From JARIHD01 sp964610985 (lineage in GTDB: Bacteria; Patescibacteriota; Saccharimonadia; Saccharimonadales; UBA4665): 64,000 nt of DNA. Location of the stretch: NCBI GenBank assembly GCA_964610985.1, contig CAZSZJ010000003.1, positions 1 through 64,000 of the forward strand, in the 5' to 3' direction. Shown one piece after another: positions 16,853-25,367 of this stretch. The position numbers and the translations under genes were made by a program. Each line of letters opens with the position of its first letter. Within the stretch, counting starts at the first letter, position 1. Under the pieces are notes generated by a model. That model saw only the letters and a program-made list of their open reading frames with translations, was not told the origin of the DNA and did no database searches.

Positions 16853-17736
16853 CCCTGTTGTTCCAATCGTTTACGCAGTGCGGCCAGCTCGTATCGCCGG
16901 CCCAGCCAAAATGCCACAAAGATTAAGATTACCGATGCTGCGGCCGGCAACCACAAAACGCGTGTAATAACTTGTTGTTTTTGCTCGGCATCACCTGGGG
17001 CATTCGAGGTAATGGCACCGTTAGCTATCGCCACTAACTGCAAATACGCGGTCAAACCGTCTTTGTCAGTTGCTTTAATGATAACCTTGTAAACACCGGC
17101 GGATGTATAAATATGCTTGAGGTCGATGGTGCCGGGAAATTGTCGGCTAATGAGGTCGGGCGCCTTGTTGTCGCCCCAATCAACACTGATAGCATATGGG
17201 CCCGTGCCGCCCGTCAAGATAATGGGCCATGTTAGTAGCTGGCCGGGGTTTGACCCGCGCTGTGCATAACTGCTCGTCAAACTAAGCAACGACGCGTTAA
17301 ACGGATTAAACTGGGTATCATGAAAGGTCACTTTTACGATATTGGAATCCGGTCCTGCTTGGTCAAAAGCGTCATAGGCACGCGCCACCAGGTCGTTCTG
17401 GCCCGCAAAAAGGTCAATCTGCAAAGTATAGCTACCAGTCGCGCACTGTACCGAACCTACAAAGACATTATTGGCAAAGACTTTGATTAGCAGGTTTTTG
17501 GGGCACAGACCCGCGACGGTTACTGGGGTGCTAGTGAAGGACTGCCCAGAACTGGGCGTTGTGATGGTGGGCGCCTGGGTCGGCGGATTGCTCGGAATTT
17601 TGCCTTCGATACCAACCGAACCGGCTTGCGGATTTTCGACAGGCGAAGCGGCCCCTGCCACTCCAGTAAAAGCCAATAAGCTCATCCCAAAGGCAACCAG
17701 GACAACTGCGCGTATTAAGGCCGGACGACGAAACAT
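16849..17736 (-). CDS. Surface protein with PKD-like domain and C-terminal anchor
   Basis: A 295-aa exported protein. A signal peptide ends near VAGAAS (about residue 30). An Ig-like domain (about 50-140) follows, then a PKD-like domain with DWGDNKAPD and LKHIYTSAGVYKVIIKATDKDG. A C-terminal transmembrane helix (about 263-281) precedes a short basic tail (RRYELAALRKRLEQQ), so it stays anchored facing outward. It heads the surface cluster on its downstream side and is coupled to the dehydrogenase gene. The ligand is unknown. Confidence 0.75.
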   Translation of the reverse strand: MFRRPALIRAVVLVAFGMSLLAFTGVAGAASPVENPQAGSVGIEGKIPSNPPTQAPTITTPSSGQSFTSTPVTVAGLCPKNLLIKVFANNVFVGSVQCATGSYTLQIDLFAGQNDLVARAYDAFDQAGPDSNIVKVTFHDTQFNPFNASLLSLTSSYAQRGSNPGQLLTWPIILTGGTGPYAISVDWGDNKAPDLISRQFPGTIDLKHIYTSAGVYKVIIKATDKDGLTAYLQLVAIANGAITSNAPGDAEQKQQVITRVLWLPAAASVILIFVAFWLGRRYELAALRKRLEQQG

Positions 17737-17799
17737 ATATCTTCTATAACCCTCGTCTGTATTATACCGTTTTGCTTATGCTAGAGCGAGACTCTAATT

Positions 17800-18843
17800 C
17801 TAATGGCGATATCGAGTGCGGCGACCGCTAAAGGCGCGGCGGATCAGCCATACAAGCAGGACGATCAAGATGATAGCGACCGCCAGAACGGCCACCGACC
17901 ACCAAGGGATATACCAGAAACTGGTGGTAGCGAGTATTTCCTGTGAATTATTGCCATTGAGACCATAGTAGAGCGCAACCTGAGCGGTGTAGCGACCCGG
18001 CAATAGGCCAGGATCGTCACATGTGGCGTTTTGCGTGGGAGTTTGCTGGGCATTCGGATCTTTACTTTCGAGCACGCTCGTCTTTAGACAAGCCTGAATA
18101 CGGCGCGTTTGACCAATCAACACTAATTGTTTTTTGGGGTTCGCATCGGTTACTTCTTTGACGGTTGCGCCAAACATATTTTTGACTACGAGACTTCCGG
18201 TGGGCTGCTCGGCAATATTACCGGTGTTTTGCAGACGGTAAGCAAATTCTTTTGGCGTTGAACCAAGATAAAAACTCTTAAAGCCGCCCTTTGATTCGTC
18301 TTTCAGGTCAGCGACAAACATACCAAAGTCTTTGAGTACCAATTTTTCCCTGGCTTCCCCTGGTACGGTTACAAAGACAAGACTTGCCGTCGATGCAGCA
18401 ATATTAACTTTTTCTTTGGTTTCAGGGTTTTTAGCGGTGTATTCGATGGCGCTATAGTAGCTCCCTGCACCTTGTTTTTCGGGAATGGTTATCGTAATGG
18501 GTACGTTGGCCGATTTACCGGCGGCGATCTTAACACTATCCTGTATCTTTGCAAATGGCTTGAGTGACCAAGGCGTCTGCGGCAAATTGTCGTCTAGCTG
18601 CAAGGCAGGTGCGCCCGTTTCGTTGGCTGCCCCAAAATCGATAATACGAATGTTTACCTGCAAGTCTTGGTTGAGACTCAGGTTACGAATATACAATGTA
18701 TCTTTTACGGTCTTGCCCGCTTGCACAGTGTAGTCTTTGCGCGGCGAAATGCCGAGGCCATTGGACTGCGCCGACACGGATGATACGGAAACAAGTGTCA
18801 TCACTGCCAGGAGCAAGGAAATAACACGTGCGATTTTCTTCAT
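17800..18843 (-). CDS. DUF916-like anchored surface protein
   Basis: A 347-aa exported protein with a signal peptide (cleaved after SVSAQ), two immunoglobulin-like beta domains and a C-terminal transmembrane span (about 315-336) with a basic tail RRAFSGRRTRYRH. The first domain has the pattern LGISPRKDYTVQAGKTVKDTLYIRNLS and later YYSAIEYTAK, similar to the DUF916 domain of Gram-positive cell-surface complex proteins that bind WxL partners. An AGAGGG site precedes the ATG. Next to three secreted beta-rich proteins, it probably acts as their membrane scaffold (inference). Confidence 0.65.
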   Translation of the reverse strand: MKKIARVISLLLAVMTLVSVSSVSAQSNGLGISPRKDYTVQAGKTVKDTLYIRNLSLNQDLQVNIRIIDFGAANETGAPALQLDDNLPQTPWSLKPFAKIQDSVKIAAGKSANVPITITIPEKQGAGSYYSAIEYTAKNPETKEKVNIAASTASLVFVTVPGEAREKLVLKDFGMFVADLKDESKGGFKSFYLGSTPKEFAYRLQNTGNIAEQPTGSLVVKNMFGATVKEVTDANPKKQLVLIGQTRRIQACLKTSVLESKDPNAQQTPTQNATCDDPGLLPGRYTAQVALYYGLNGNNSQEILATTSFWYIPWWSVAVLAVAIILIVLLVWLIRRAFSGRRTRYRH

Positions 18844-18889
18844 AAACCCTCTTTTTACTAGGAATTAACCTTTAGCCTTTAGTTTACCA

Positions 18890-19945
18890 TCAAAAAGTCG
18901 CTGCACAAACATAGGTAAGTGTTGCAGTATACACACCGGGTGGTTGGCTAGGTGAAATATTAACAATGTAGCTGGATGTGAATTTACGGCTATCGGTCGC
19001 AAAGGAGCTCGTGGCTACTGTATCGCCGCTTACAAAAGCAAAACGGTTCGAGGTATCGTAGCGCGCAGTTGGCGTACTGATGCCGGCACCAGTGGGATTT
19101 GCACCCACCGCCGGATCAGAATTTTGTCGCAAATTAAGCCCAAACTGTGCATTGCCCGGGGCACTGACGGTCGGGTTTGCCAGAGGCGAGATAACATTAT
19201 TTCCGGATGTCATGGTCGTGCCGTACATACTTATGGCCAGGCCGAATTCGGCATTTGTGGCCGCAATCATCTGCGAAGAACCGTAGGCCACTCGCGCGGT
19301 TGAGAGATCGCCCAAATCAATTACGCTATCATCGGCGGTCGAACAATCATCGGCCAGCACGAGCCCCACGCAAAACTTCAAGATTGGCGGAACTTCCGAA
19401 CTCACATGAATGCTGGTAGTGGTCGAGTTTACGACCGCGCCAAAGTCAATATACGCCCCCGAGCCATCTGCGCTAGCAAAGGTGCTTATTCGCACATAAA
19501 ACGTGTCAGGGGCACCCGTCGGGTTTACAACCGCGTCAAAAACATAGTGCGATGGATTTGCGACCGGGGATGTAGTCGCTGCACGCGAAAGTGTCAAACG
19601 GTTAGGTTGAGCGTCAAAGATAGAAAAACCGGTTTCGCCCGTTTGGTCGGCCAATACAGCCCCTGACACGTCTATGCCCGTTGGCGCGTTACATGGCAAT
19701 TCCAAGAATGGGGTTGTGCAGTATTCGAACACGACTGAGCCTACAGCGTCCGGACTAGCATATGAAAACTGAAAAGAGTGACGAGTGATTGCACCGGGTT
19801 GGCTATCCTGAATGTGCAGTCCGCGACCCTGAAGCTGTAGCGCCGAAACCTTGAGTGGAAGCGCTGTGAAGTAAACGAAAGGCAAGAATAGGCTAAGCGC
19901 AATTAGCAAATTGTCCTTTAGGCTAGTCCGAAGCTTTTTTGCCAT
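18890..19945 (-). CDS. Secreted beta-rich surface protein, WxL-like
   Basis: A 351-aa exported protein. The signal peptide covers about residues 1-35 (LKVSALQ). The mature part is rich in Thr, Ser, Ala and Gly, with a sequence organisation shared with the next gene: SYASPDAVGSVVFEYCTTP near the N-terminus, a central IHVSSEVPPILKFCVGL segment, then a DLGDLSTA segment and the C-terminal PPGVYTATLTYVCAATF. The ending resembles the last strand of WxL domains without the WxL residues. No anchor is present, so it is released or held by a partner. Confidence 0.65.
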   Translation of the reverse strand: MAKKLRTSLKDNLLIALSLFLPFVYFTALPLKVSALQLQGRGLHIQDSQPGAITRHSFQFSYASPDAVGSVVFEYCTTPFLELPCNAPTGIDVSGAVLADQTGETGFSIFDAQPNRLTLSRAATTSPVANPSHYVFDAVVNPTGAPDTFYVRISTFASADGSGAYIDFGAVVNSTTTSIHVSSEVPPILKFCVGLVLADDCSTADDSVIDLGDLSTARVAYGSSQMIAATNAEFGLAISMYGTTMTSGNNVISPLANPTVSAPGNAQFGLNLRQNSDPAVGANPTGAGISTPTARYDTSNRFAFVSGDTVATSSFATDSRKFTSSYIVNISPSQPPGVYTATLTYVCAATF

Positions 19946-19975
19946 ACACGCACCGAAGCTGGCTAAAGCCTAAGG

Positions 19976-21232
19976 TTAATACGTTGGAGTCGCTAGGTAA
20001 GTAATACTTGTGGTGTAGATGCCCGGAGGGGTGGTGGTCGAGATATTGCCGAGGTATCGAACCGAGCCAGTATCGCAGGTTACCGTACCGCTCGCCGATG
20101 CGATCTGGACGGGTGTCGTTACGCTACTGGGAGCAAAGGCAAAGAGAGCCGTACCACCGTTGGTGATTGTACCGTTTCCGGCAGCATATGGCGCAGAAGC
20201 GGCAAGGTTGGTGAAGCTATGCCCGTTTCCTAGCTGGGTGTCACTGCTGTCGATAGCCAAACCAAACTGGGACGTACCGACGCCGCTAGCAACCGCCGTG
20301 CTAGGCGTAGGCTGTGTGGTACCGGCAGCGGCAATAGAATTGCTCCCGCTCTTGAGCGTATCTCCGGAGTAATAAATAATCGTTCCGCCGTTGGCGTTCG
20401 TACTTAACCGGAAGTAAGAATGGGCGTCATATGCCTGCTGAAAACTCAACGTCCCCTCGGTTACATCACCCAAAACTAGCGCACCGTTATCGCTAAACGC
20501 CGTACAAGAAGTGGTGGGGGGCGTGACTGTGCTGCCTACCGAAAAGTTAAGCGTTTCCTGAACCTTAGCCGTAATGTCGATCTGCTGTGCCGTTGAGTTG
20601 GCGACAGAACCTTGGTCGACCGGTGTCGCAAAGGCGTTGTCAGAATACGTAGTCATGCGCACAAAGAATGCCTGGTTATCTGTTGTTGGATTCGTCACGT
20701 AGTTTGATCCGCTGGCACCAAATTCTGCGGTAACGGTCGCGCCGCTCGTAACAGAGGCTGCTGTGCGGGAAATGGCAATACAATTGGTGCGGCCCGGGCT
20801 TGCGCCAGTACAGTTATAAGGCGCGCCGGTAAGAACGGCTGATGCATTGACCGTAAAACCACTGCTAAATCCTGTACCGGTAGTTGTTACTGCGGTAACG
20901 TTAGCGGCCGTAAAACCCGTAGGTGAGGTACATGTTGTGCCAGGCAATGGCGTTGTACAAATCTGAAACAATACTGAACCGATGTTTCCCGTAGTTGGAA
21001 TGGTAAAGCCAAAAGTGTACTTTGCACGTGCGCCGTTGCCACCTTCGCCGGGGTTACCGACGTTGATGCTTCCATTGGCGGAGCTGCTAATCGTTAATTT
21101 GCGCGCAGTGATCTGTGCAGCCTTGGCGTTCCCGGTAAATATGATCATATCGCCCACAACCCAAGCACCGAAAAGGGCGATAGCTAACGTCAACAGGCTC
21201 GTGCGACGTAGAAATGATCTGATTTTGGTCAT
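19976..21232 (-). CDS. Secreted beta-rich surface protein, WxL-like paralogue
   Basis: A 418-aa exported protein and paralogue of the downstream gene. Shared segments are GSVLFQICTTPLPGTTC near residue 85, the central ITAKVQETLNFSVG, LVLGDVTEGTLS and the end PPGIYTTSITYLATPTY. The ATG at 21232 is chosen over 21262 because AGGATAATTAC precedes it and the signal peptide (MTKIRSFLRRTSLLTL, cleaved near NAKA) then starts correctly. Four or more cysteines suggest disulfide bonds. It is probably co-transcribed with the 351-aa gene. Confidence 0.65.
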   Translation of the reverse strand: MTKIRSFLRRTSLLTLAIALFGAWVVGDMIIFTGNAKAAQITARKLTISSSANGSINVGNPGEGGNGARAKYTFGFTIPTTGNIGSVLFQICTTPLPGTTCTSPTGFTAANVTAVTTTGTGFSSGFTVNASAVLTGAPYNCTGASPGRTNCIAISRTAASVTSGATVTAEFGASGSNYVTNPTTDNQAFFVRMTTYSDNAFATPVDQGSVANSTAQQIDITAKVQETLNFSVGSTVTPPTTSCTAFSDNGALVLGDVTEGTLSFQQAYDAHSYFRLSTNANGGTIIYYSGDTLKSGSNSIAAAGTTQPTPSTAVASGVGTSQFGLAIDSSDTQLGNGHSFTNLAASAPYAAGNGTITNGGTALFAFAPSSVTTPVQIASASGTVTCDTGSVRYLGNISTTTPPGIYTTSITYLATPTY

Positions 21233-21329
21233 GTAATTATCCTGTTTATTTGCAGTGTTCATATGAAAGTATTTTTCGTTTTAAGATTATCATAAAACAT
21301 AAGCATTTCGCAACCTTTTTGCATGCAAT

Positions 21330-22076
21330 TTAAAACGTGGGGACCACTTGTATATTAAGCCGCCCGCCATACTGCCCGGCCGGAGTAGAACGGTCCACAT
21401 TGGCAATAATTGAAAGCGAGTAATTGGTTTGCCCACTGCTTTTATTACTAAAAGCGATGGTGTCGCCATTAACAAACTTAAAAAGGTTGGCAGTATCGTA
21501 ACCAGACGCCGCTGACCCAAATCCAAAGGTCACATCTGGTATTTGCGACGGATCGGCACCAATATCGGGTACTGAATTATTAACTAAATTAAGTCCGAAC
21601 TGCTCAACACCTGCCTGCGACGACGTCGGCGATCCAAGCGAAGAAAGTGCGTGCGAACTACCGTTAGCTGTAGTAGGCGATGCACCATGCACCAGCACCA
21701 CATAGCCGCTGCTCAGATAATTGCGCACCGTAAAAGTTGCGACCGCCGACCCGGTGATGCTGGCATCGATAATGCCCAGATCGTATACGCCGCCGTTTAC
21801 CGCAAACTCCAAAAGCGGTACATTGGATGTGTTAAATCCGCCCTGAAATTGGTAGTTGGTGCTAGCCGAATTGCCAACGGTCAACTCCCCGGCCGATTGT
21901 TTGGCCTTATAATTCGTCGAAGATGGGTCCAGCTCGCCGCCCGATCCAAAAAACGATTCCTCAACTTTGTAGTTGGTCGAAGTTGATTGCGCATACGCCG
22001 GCATAGAGCTCACCGCTATCAACACAAGCACGGCCATGCCCATAGCAATAACCCCAACCAACTCATGCAGTTTCAT
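21330..22076 (-). CDS. Secreted surface protein, third member of the cluster
   Basis: A 248-aa exported protein. The ATG at 22076 is preferred; a TTG at 22112 is the alternative but adds 12 residues in front of a normal signal peptide (MKLHELVGVIAMGMAV, cleaved after AYAQ). The mature N-terminus has three STNYK/STNYQ repeats (STNYKVEESFFGSGGE, SSTNYKAKQSAGE, STNYQFQGGF). The C-terminal half matches the two neighbours in style (VYDLGIIDASITGSAVATF; end TPAGQYGGRLNIQVVPTF). The function is unknown. Confidence 0.65.
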   Translation of the reverse strand: MKLHELVGVIAMGMAVLVLIAVSSMPAYAQSTSTNYKVEESFFGSGGELDPSSTNYKAKQSAGELTVGNSASTNYQFQGGFNTSNVPLLEFAVNGGVYDLGIIDASITGSAVATFTVRNYLSSGYVVLVHGASPTTANGSSHALSSLGSPTSSQAGVEQFGLNLVNNSVPDIGADPSQIPDVTFGFGSAASGYDTANLFKFVNGDTIAFSNKSSGQTNYSLSIIANVDRSTPAGQYGGRLNIQVVPTF

Positions 22077-22158
22077 GACTGCTATTGTGCGCCAAGCTGC
22101 ATCAAAAGACAATCCGTTTACGCTTTAGAAAGACTCTAGTATTATGTACAGGAAGCTT

Positions 22159-23220
22159 ATGGATCCATCGCAAGTTCAGTCTGACAAAGAAAACGATACC
22201 AATTCGCTGGAAAGTAGCGGAACGACTGTTGATAATGAAAAACCCGCGGACAGTTCTGTGCCCTCCAATGAACTAGAAAACTCGTCTGAAGCCTCTGGCT
22301 CCTCTAGTTCATCGATTGACGCCAGAGGTTCCGAGGGCACTGGTAGCACACAAACTAATACTTCTGCTCGACCACCTTTTTTCAAGCGCCTGTGGCAAAA
22401 ATTTAATATCTACCTGCTCTTGTTTGCACTTGTTATTTTGCTCGCCATCGGTATAACTTTGGGACTGTTTCTTAAAAACCGCAGTGACACCAAAAAAACT
22501 GAAAGCATCATTAACTCGCAAAACTTGTCCGAAAGCGCGCTCAAGCAACTAGCTAATAGTGACGTCACCGTTGGCAACTCCAAGCAAGTGTTAAAAGTTG
22601 TATCAAACGCCCTATTTTCCGGCTCGGTACTGGTGCGCGGTGACCTGGAAGTCGCAGGTAGCGTAAAAGTGGGGAACGAGCTACAGCTGCCTGGCATTAC
22701 CGTATCCGGTTCGAGCCGATTTAACCAGTTGCAGGCCGACAACCTGACAATTGGCAGTAATGCTACCGTACAGGGCACATTTAACGCCAAAAAAGGCATA
22801 AATGTTTCAGGGAACAGCACGTTTGACGGCCTCTTATCGGCCGCGCAAATCTCCACCAACGTATTTATTTTGAACGGCGACCTTAAACTTACACATCACA
22901 TTACGGCCGGTGGTTCCACGCCATCGGTCGAAAGGGGCGGCGCGCTCGGTTCGGGCGGCACCAGCTCGGTCAGCGGCTCGGACACCACCGGATCAATAGT
23001 CGTAAACACTGGTGGCAACCCCGGCGCAGGCTGCTTTGCCACCATCAAATTTGCTACACGCTTTGACGGCACGCCGCACGTCACTATTACACCAATCGGC
23101 AGCGCCTCGGCCGACATCAATTATTATGTCAATCGCAGCAGCACCGAGTTTAGCGTCTGCACCACCAATCCAGCTCCAAGCGGCCAAACCTTCGGCTTCG
23201 ATTACGTTATCCTAAACTAA
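22159..23220 (+). CDS. Membrane-anchored bactofilin-like protein
   Basis: A 353-aa protein. An acidic Ser-rich cytoplasmic N-terminus (1-70) precedes one transmembrane helix (about 85-108), followed by a run of beta-helix repeats (GSVLVRGDLEVAGSVKVGNE, then GSNATVQGTFNAKKGINVSG). The repeats resemble polymer-forming bactofilins, but on the outside of the membrane. A Gly/Ser linker leads to a C-terminal domain with two cysteines (GCFATIKF, FSVCTTNP). The ATG at 22159 has AGGA 5 nt upstream; 22144 is an alternative. It is divergent from the surface cluster. Confidence 0.6.
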   Translation: MDPSQVQSDKENDTNSLESSGTTVDNEKPADSSVPSNELENSSEASGSSSSSIDARGSEGTGSTQTNTSARPPFFKRLWQKFNIYLLLFALVILLAIGITLGLFLKNRSDTKKTESIINSQNLSESALKQLANSDVTVGNSKQVLKVVSNALFSGSVLVRGDLEVAGSVKVGNELQLPGITVSGSSRFNQLQADNLTIGSNATVQGTFNAKKGINVSGNSTFDGLLSAAQISTNVFILNGDLKLTHHITAGGSTPSVERGGALGSGGTSSVSGSDTTGSIVVNTGGNPGAGCFATIKFATRFDGTPHVTITPIGSASADINYYVNRSSTEFSVCTTNPAPSGQTFGFDYVILN

Positions 23221-23253
23221 CTTTGCACTAGACTATGCGTTATACTCATACAA

Positions 23254-23742
23254 ATGAGAGCATCCCCGGATATTGAGCCCGAGCAGTGGCCTTCGGTTAT
23301 ATTCGATACTGCGTTGCACGCCCGTAATTTACTCGAAAAAACGTGGTCTCCCGAGACCGCTTTTCAGGGCATAGAATTGCAACCTGACGATGTGGTGTCC
23401 CGCGGTCAGTGCGGCGTAAGCGCCCTCTGGCTCGCCCGACATCTGTACCAACAAGGTATCGACGCTCATTTTACAGAAGGGATAATCAAACTGGATAATC
23501 TAAAAGATGAGCAGGTATGGGTGGAGGTCAGGCGACCAGACATGCAGCCATTAATCGTTGATATTACGTCCGACCAATACCAGACGCCGAACAGGACAGC
23601 CGTACATGTCGGCAATTATGCCAGCGGCCCCGGCACAATAGGACACTATGAACCTTTGCAGTATTTTTCACCATTTGAAGTACCCCGCCGGAAACTACTT
23701 GCCCGCTTCGCAATTTTAGAACAAAATATTGCCCGTCGATAA
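23254..23742 (+). CDS. Papain/transglutaminase-fold-like hypothetical protein
   Basis: A 162-aa cytoplasmic protein. SRGQCGVSALWLARHLYQQG (about 49-68) looks like the nucleophile helix of transglutaminase-like cysteine proteins, and IVDITSDQY (about 107-115) matches their Asp strand. The catalytic His expected on the strand before it is not seen: the segment reads EQVWVEV. The protein may therefore be inactive or use another residue. TATACT ends 7 nt before the ATG, suggesting a leaderless start. It is convergent with the ATPase operon. Confidence 0.5.
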   Translation: MRASPDIEPEQWPSVIFDTALHARNLLEKTWSPETAFQGIELQPDDVVSRGQCGVSALWLARHLYQQGIDAHFTEGIIKLDNLKDEQVWVEVRRPDMQPLIVDITSDQYQTPNRTAVHVGNYASGPGTIGHYEPLQYFSPFEVPRRKLLARFAILEQNIARR

Positions 23743-23745
23743 AGC

Positions 23746-24066
23746 CTAAATATCAAGAAAGACGGTGACGCGGTCGGCTTTGACGTGCATGAGTCCGCCG
23801 GAAATACGAATTGTTTCGTCACGCCTGGGTGAGCGGATGATGAGTTCGCATGGCGACAAAAGCGTCATAAAGTTGTGATGGCGAGGCAAAATATCAAATG
23901 GGCCCGTCGCATTAACGGCAGAGATACTTTCTCCGACTTCGTCAAAATAGACCTTGAACGGCGAATAGACCTTGATGTGCATGATCGGTGTCGTGCTGGC
24001 CGCCTGCGCCTGTTTCTGTTTGGCATCTTCGAGTATCTTGGCTGATTCAGTCTTTTCTTCGATCAT
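23746..24066 (-). CDS. atpC: F1-ATPase epsilon subunit, short form
   Basis: A 106-aa central-stalk subunit. A 28-residue Lys/Glu/Gln-rich extension precedes the beta-sandwich (MHIKVYSPFKVYFDEVGESISAVN, GPFDILPRHHNFMTLL, ISGGLMHVKADRVTVFL). It ends there, so the C-terminal helical hairpin that inhibits ATP hydrolysis in many bacteria is missing. The start overlaps the atpD stop by 4 bp. It is the last gene of the operon. Confidence 0.85.
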   Translation of the reverse strand: MIEEKTESAKILEDAKQKQAQAASTTPIMHIKVYSPFKVYFDEVGESISAVNATGPFDILPRHHNFMTLLSPCELIIRSPRRDETIRISGGLMHVKADRVTVFLDI

Positions 24067-25367
24067 ACAATGATTTCTTCGACACCCTTCAGCATATCGT
24101 CGCGCTTCACAAATTCACCCTTTCGGCCATTTAACTCTTCCATGACAAACATGTCCTGCGAGAAGTAGTTGATAAGTTTCTTGGCTTTGGCGTAGTCGGC
24201 GCGGTCGGTTGGCGAAAGTTCATTTTCACCGATGATGGCGATGATCGGTTTGAGTTGTTCGTATTTTTGCAACAGCGCCTGCACCTGTACGCTCAGCAAA
24301 TAGTGCCGTTCGCCTACAATCTCTGGGGTGAGCAACGAAGATGTGGTATGCAGCAGGTCAACAGCCGGACGAATGCCCTGCTCTGCTACCGCACGGCTAA
24401 GGATAATCACCGAGTCCAATTCGTGCTGGATGGTTTGCACGGCCGGATCGCTTACGTCATCAGCTGGCACATAAATCGTCTGCACTGCCGTAATCGAACC
24501 TTTGTCATTGGACGTCAATCGGTCCTGCAATGTCTTAACATCCGAGAAAATCGTCGGTTCATAGCCACCTTCGGAGGGCACTTGTCCGAGCATGGTCGCC
24601 ACCTCGTTTTTGGCCTGGATGTAGCGGTACATGTTGTCGGCAAAAAACAGAATGTCTTTGTGTTGTTCGTCACGGAAATATTCAGCCAGAGTAACGGACG
24701 AGAAACCAATCAGCGAACGCCGTACCGGATTTTCGTTCATCTGGGCAAAGAACATGCAAGTGTTTTTGAGCAGGTCGCGCTCTTGCAGCGTTTCATACAG
24801 CTCGTGACCTTCGCGGATGCGTTCACCGATTCCAGTAAAGAAGCTGAGTCCAGTGCCGCTCATGGCGATGTTGTGGATCATCTCCATGGTGAGCACGGTC
24901 TTGCCCACACCGGCTCCGCCGACGATACCGATCTTGCGCCCCTTCACAAACGGCGCGAAGAAGTCCATAACTTTAATGCCTGTTTCGAGGATCTCTGGCG
25001 CGACCGCACCAAACCCTTCAGTTGCGGGGGGCGGTTGGAAAATATTACGTTTACCGCCGCCAGCATCTACCACGGGTTCTTTACCGTCGAGCGGCATGCC
25101 GGTCGCGTCGATCACGCGGCCTATCAGTTCATCGCCAACCGGAATCTCAATAGAGTGGCCGGTGCGCTTAACACGCATACCTTTTTGTAGGCGACGATCA
25201 GAATTAATATTCAAGCAGACTGCTTGGTTACCAGGTTGCAAGCTATCAACGAGTAATGGCGTGTCGAGTTCTTCGACCATCACCACTTCATGAATGTCGG
25301 GAAAATCTTCGTCAAAAACAACGATAATTACCAAATCTCTAACCGATCGAATTACACCGTGGTTCAT
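24063..25367 (-). CDS. atpD: F1-ATPase beta subunit, divergent
   Basis: A 434-aa catalytic subunit, shorter than the usual 460-480 aa. The P-loop GGAGVGKTVL and the catalytic GERIREGHELYE are present, as is SRAVAEQGIRPAVD. The DELSEED lever that contacts gamma reads ENELSPTD, so it has lost much of its acidity. The Walker B region reads ILFFADNMYR in place of LLFIDNIFR, with Ala for Ile. The active site looks competent for ATP turnover. It overlaps atpG and atpC by 4 bp at each end, which implies tight translational coupling. Confidence 0.95.
   Translation of the reverse strand: MNHGVIRSVRDLVIIVVFDEDFPDIHEVVMVEELDTPLLVDSLQPGNQAVCLNINSDRRLQKGMRVKRTGHSIEIPVGDELIGRVIDATGMPLDGKEPVVDAGGGKRNIFQPPPATEGFGAVAPEILETGIKVMDFFAPFVKGRKIGIVGGAGVGKTVLTMEMIHNIAMSGTGLSFFTGIGERIREGHELYETLQERDLLKNTCMFFAQMNENPVRRSLIGFSSVTLAEYFRDEQHKDILFFADNMYRYIQAKNEVATMLGQVPSEGGYEPTIFSDVKTLQDRLTSNDKGSITAVQTIYVPADDVSDPAVQTIQHELDSVIILSRAVAEQGIRPAVDLLHTTSSLLTPEIVGERHYLLSVQVQALLQKYEQLKPIIAIIGENELSPTDRADYAKAKKLINYFSQDMFVMEELNGRKGEFVKRDDMLKGVEEIIV

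Noticed and set aside
24255..25190. A 311-codon plus-strand frame
   Set aside because: Antisense shadow of atpD, whose identity is certain.
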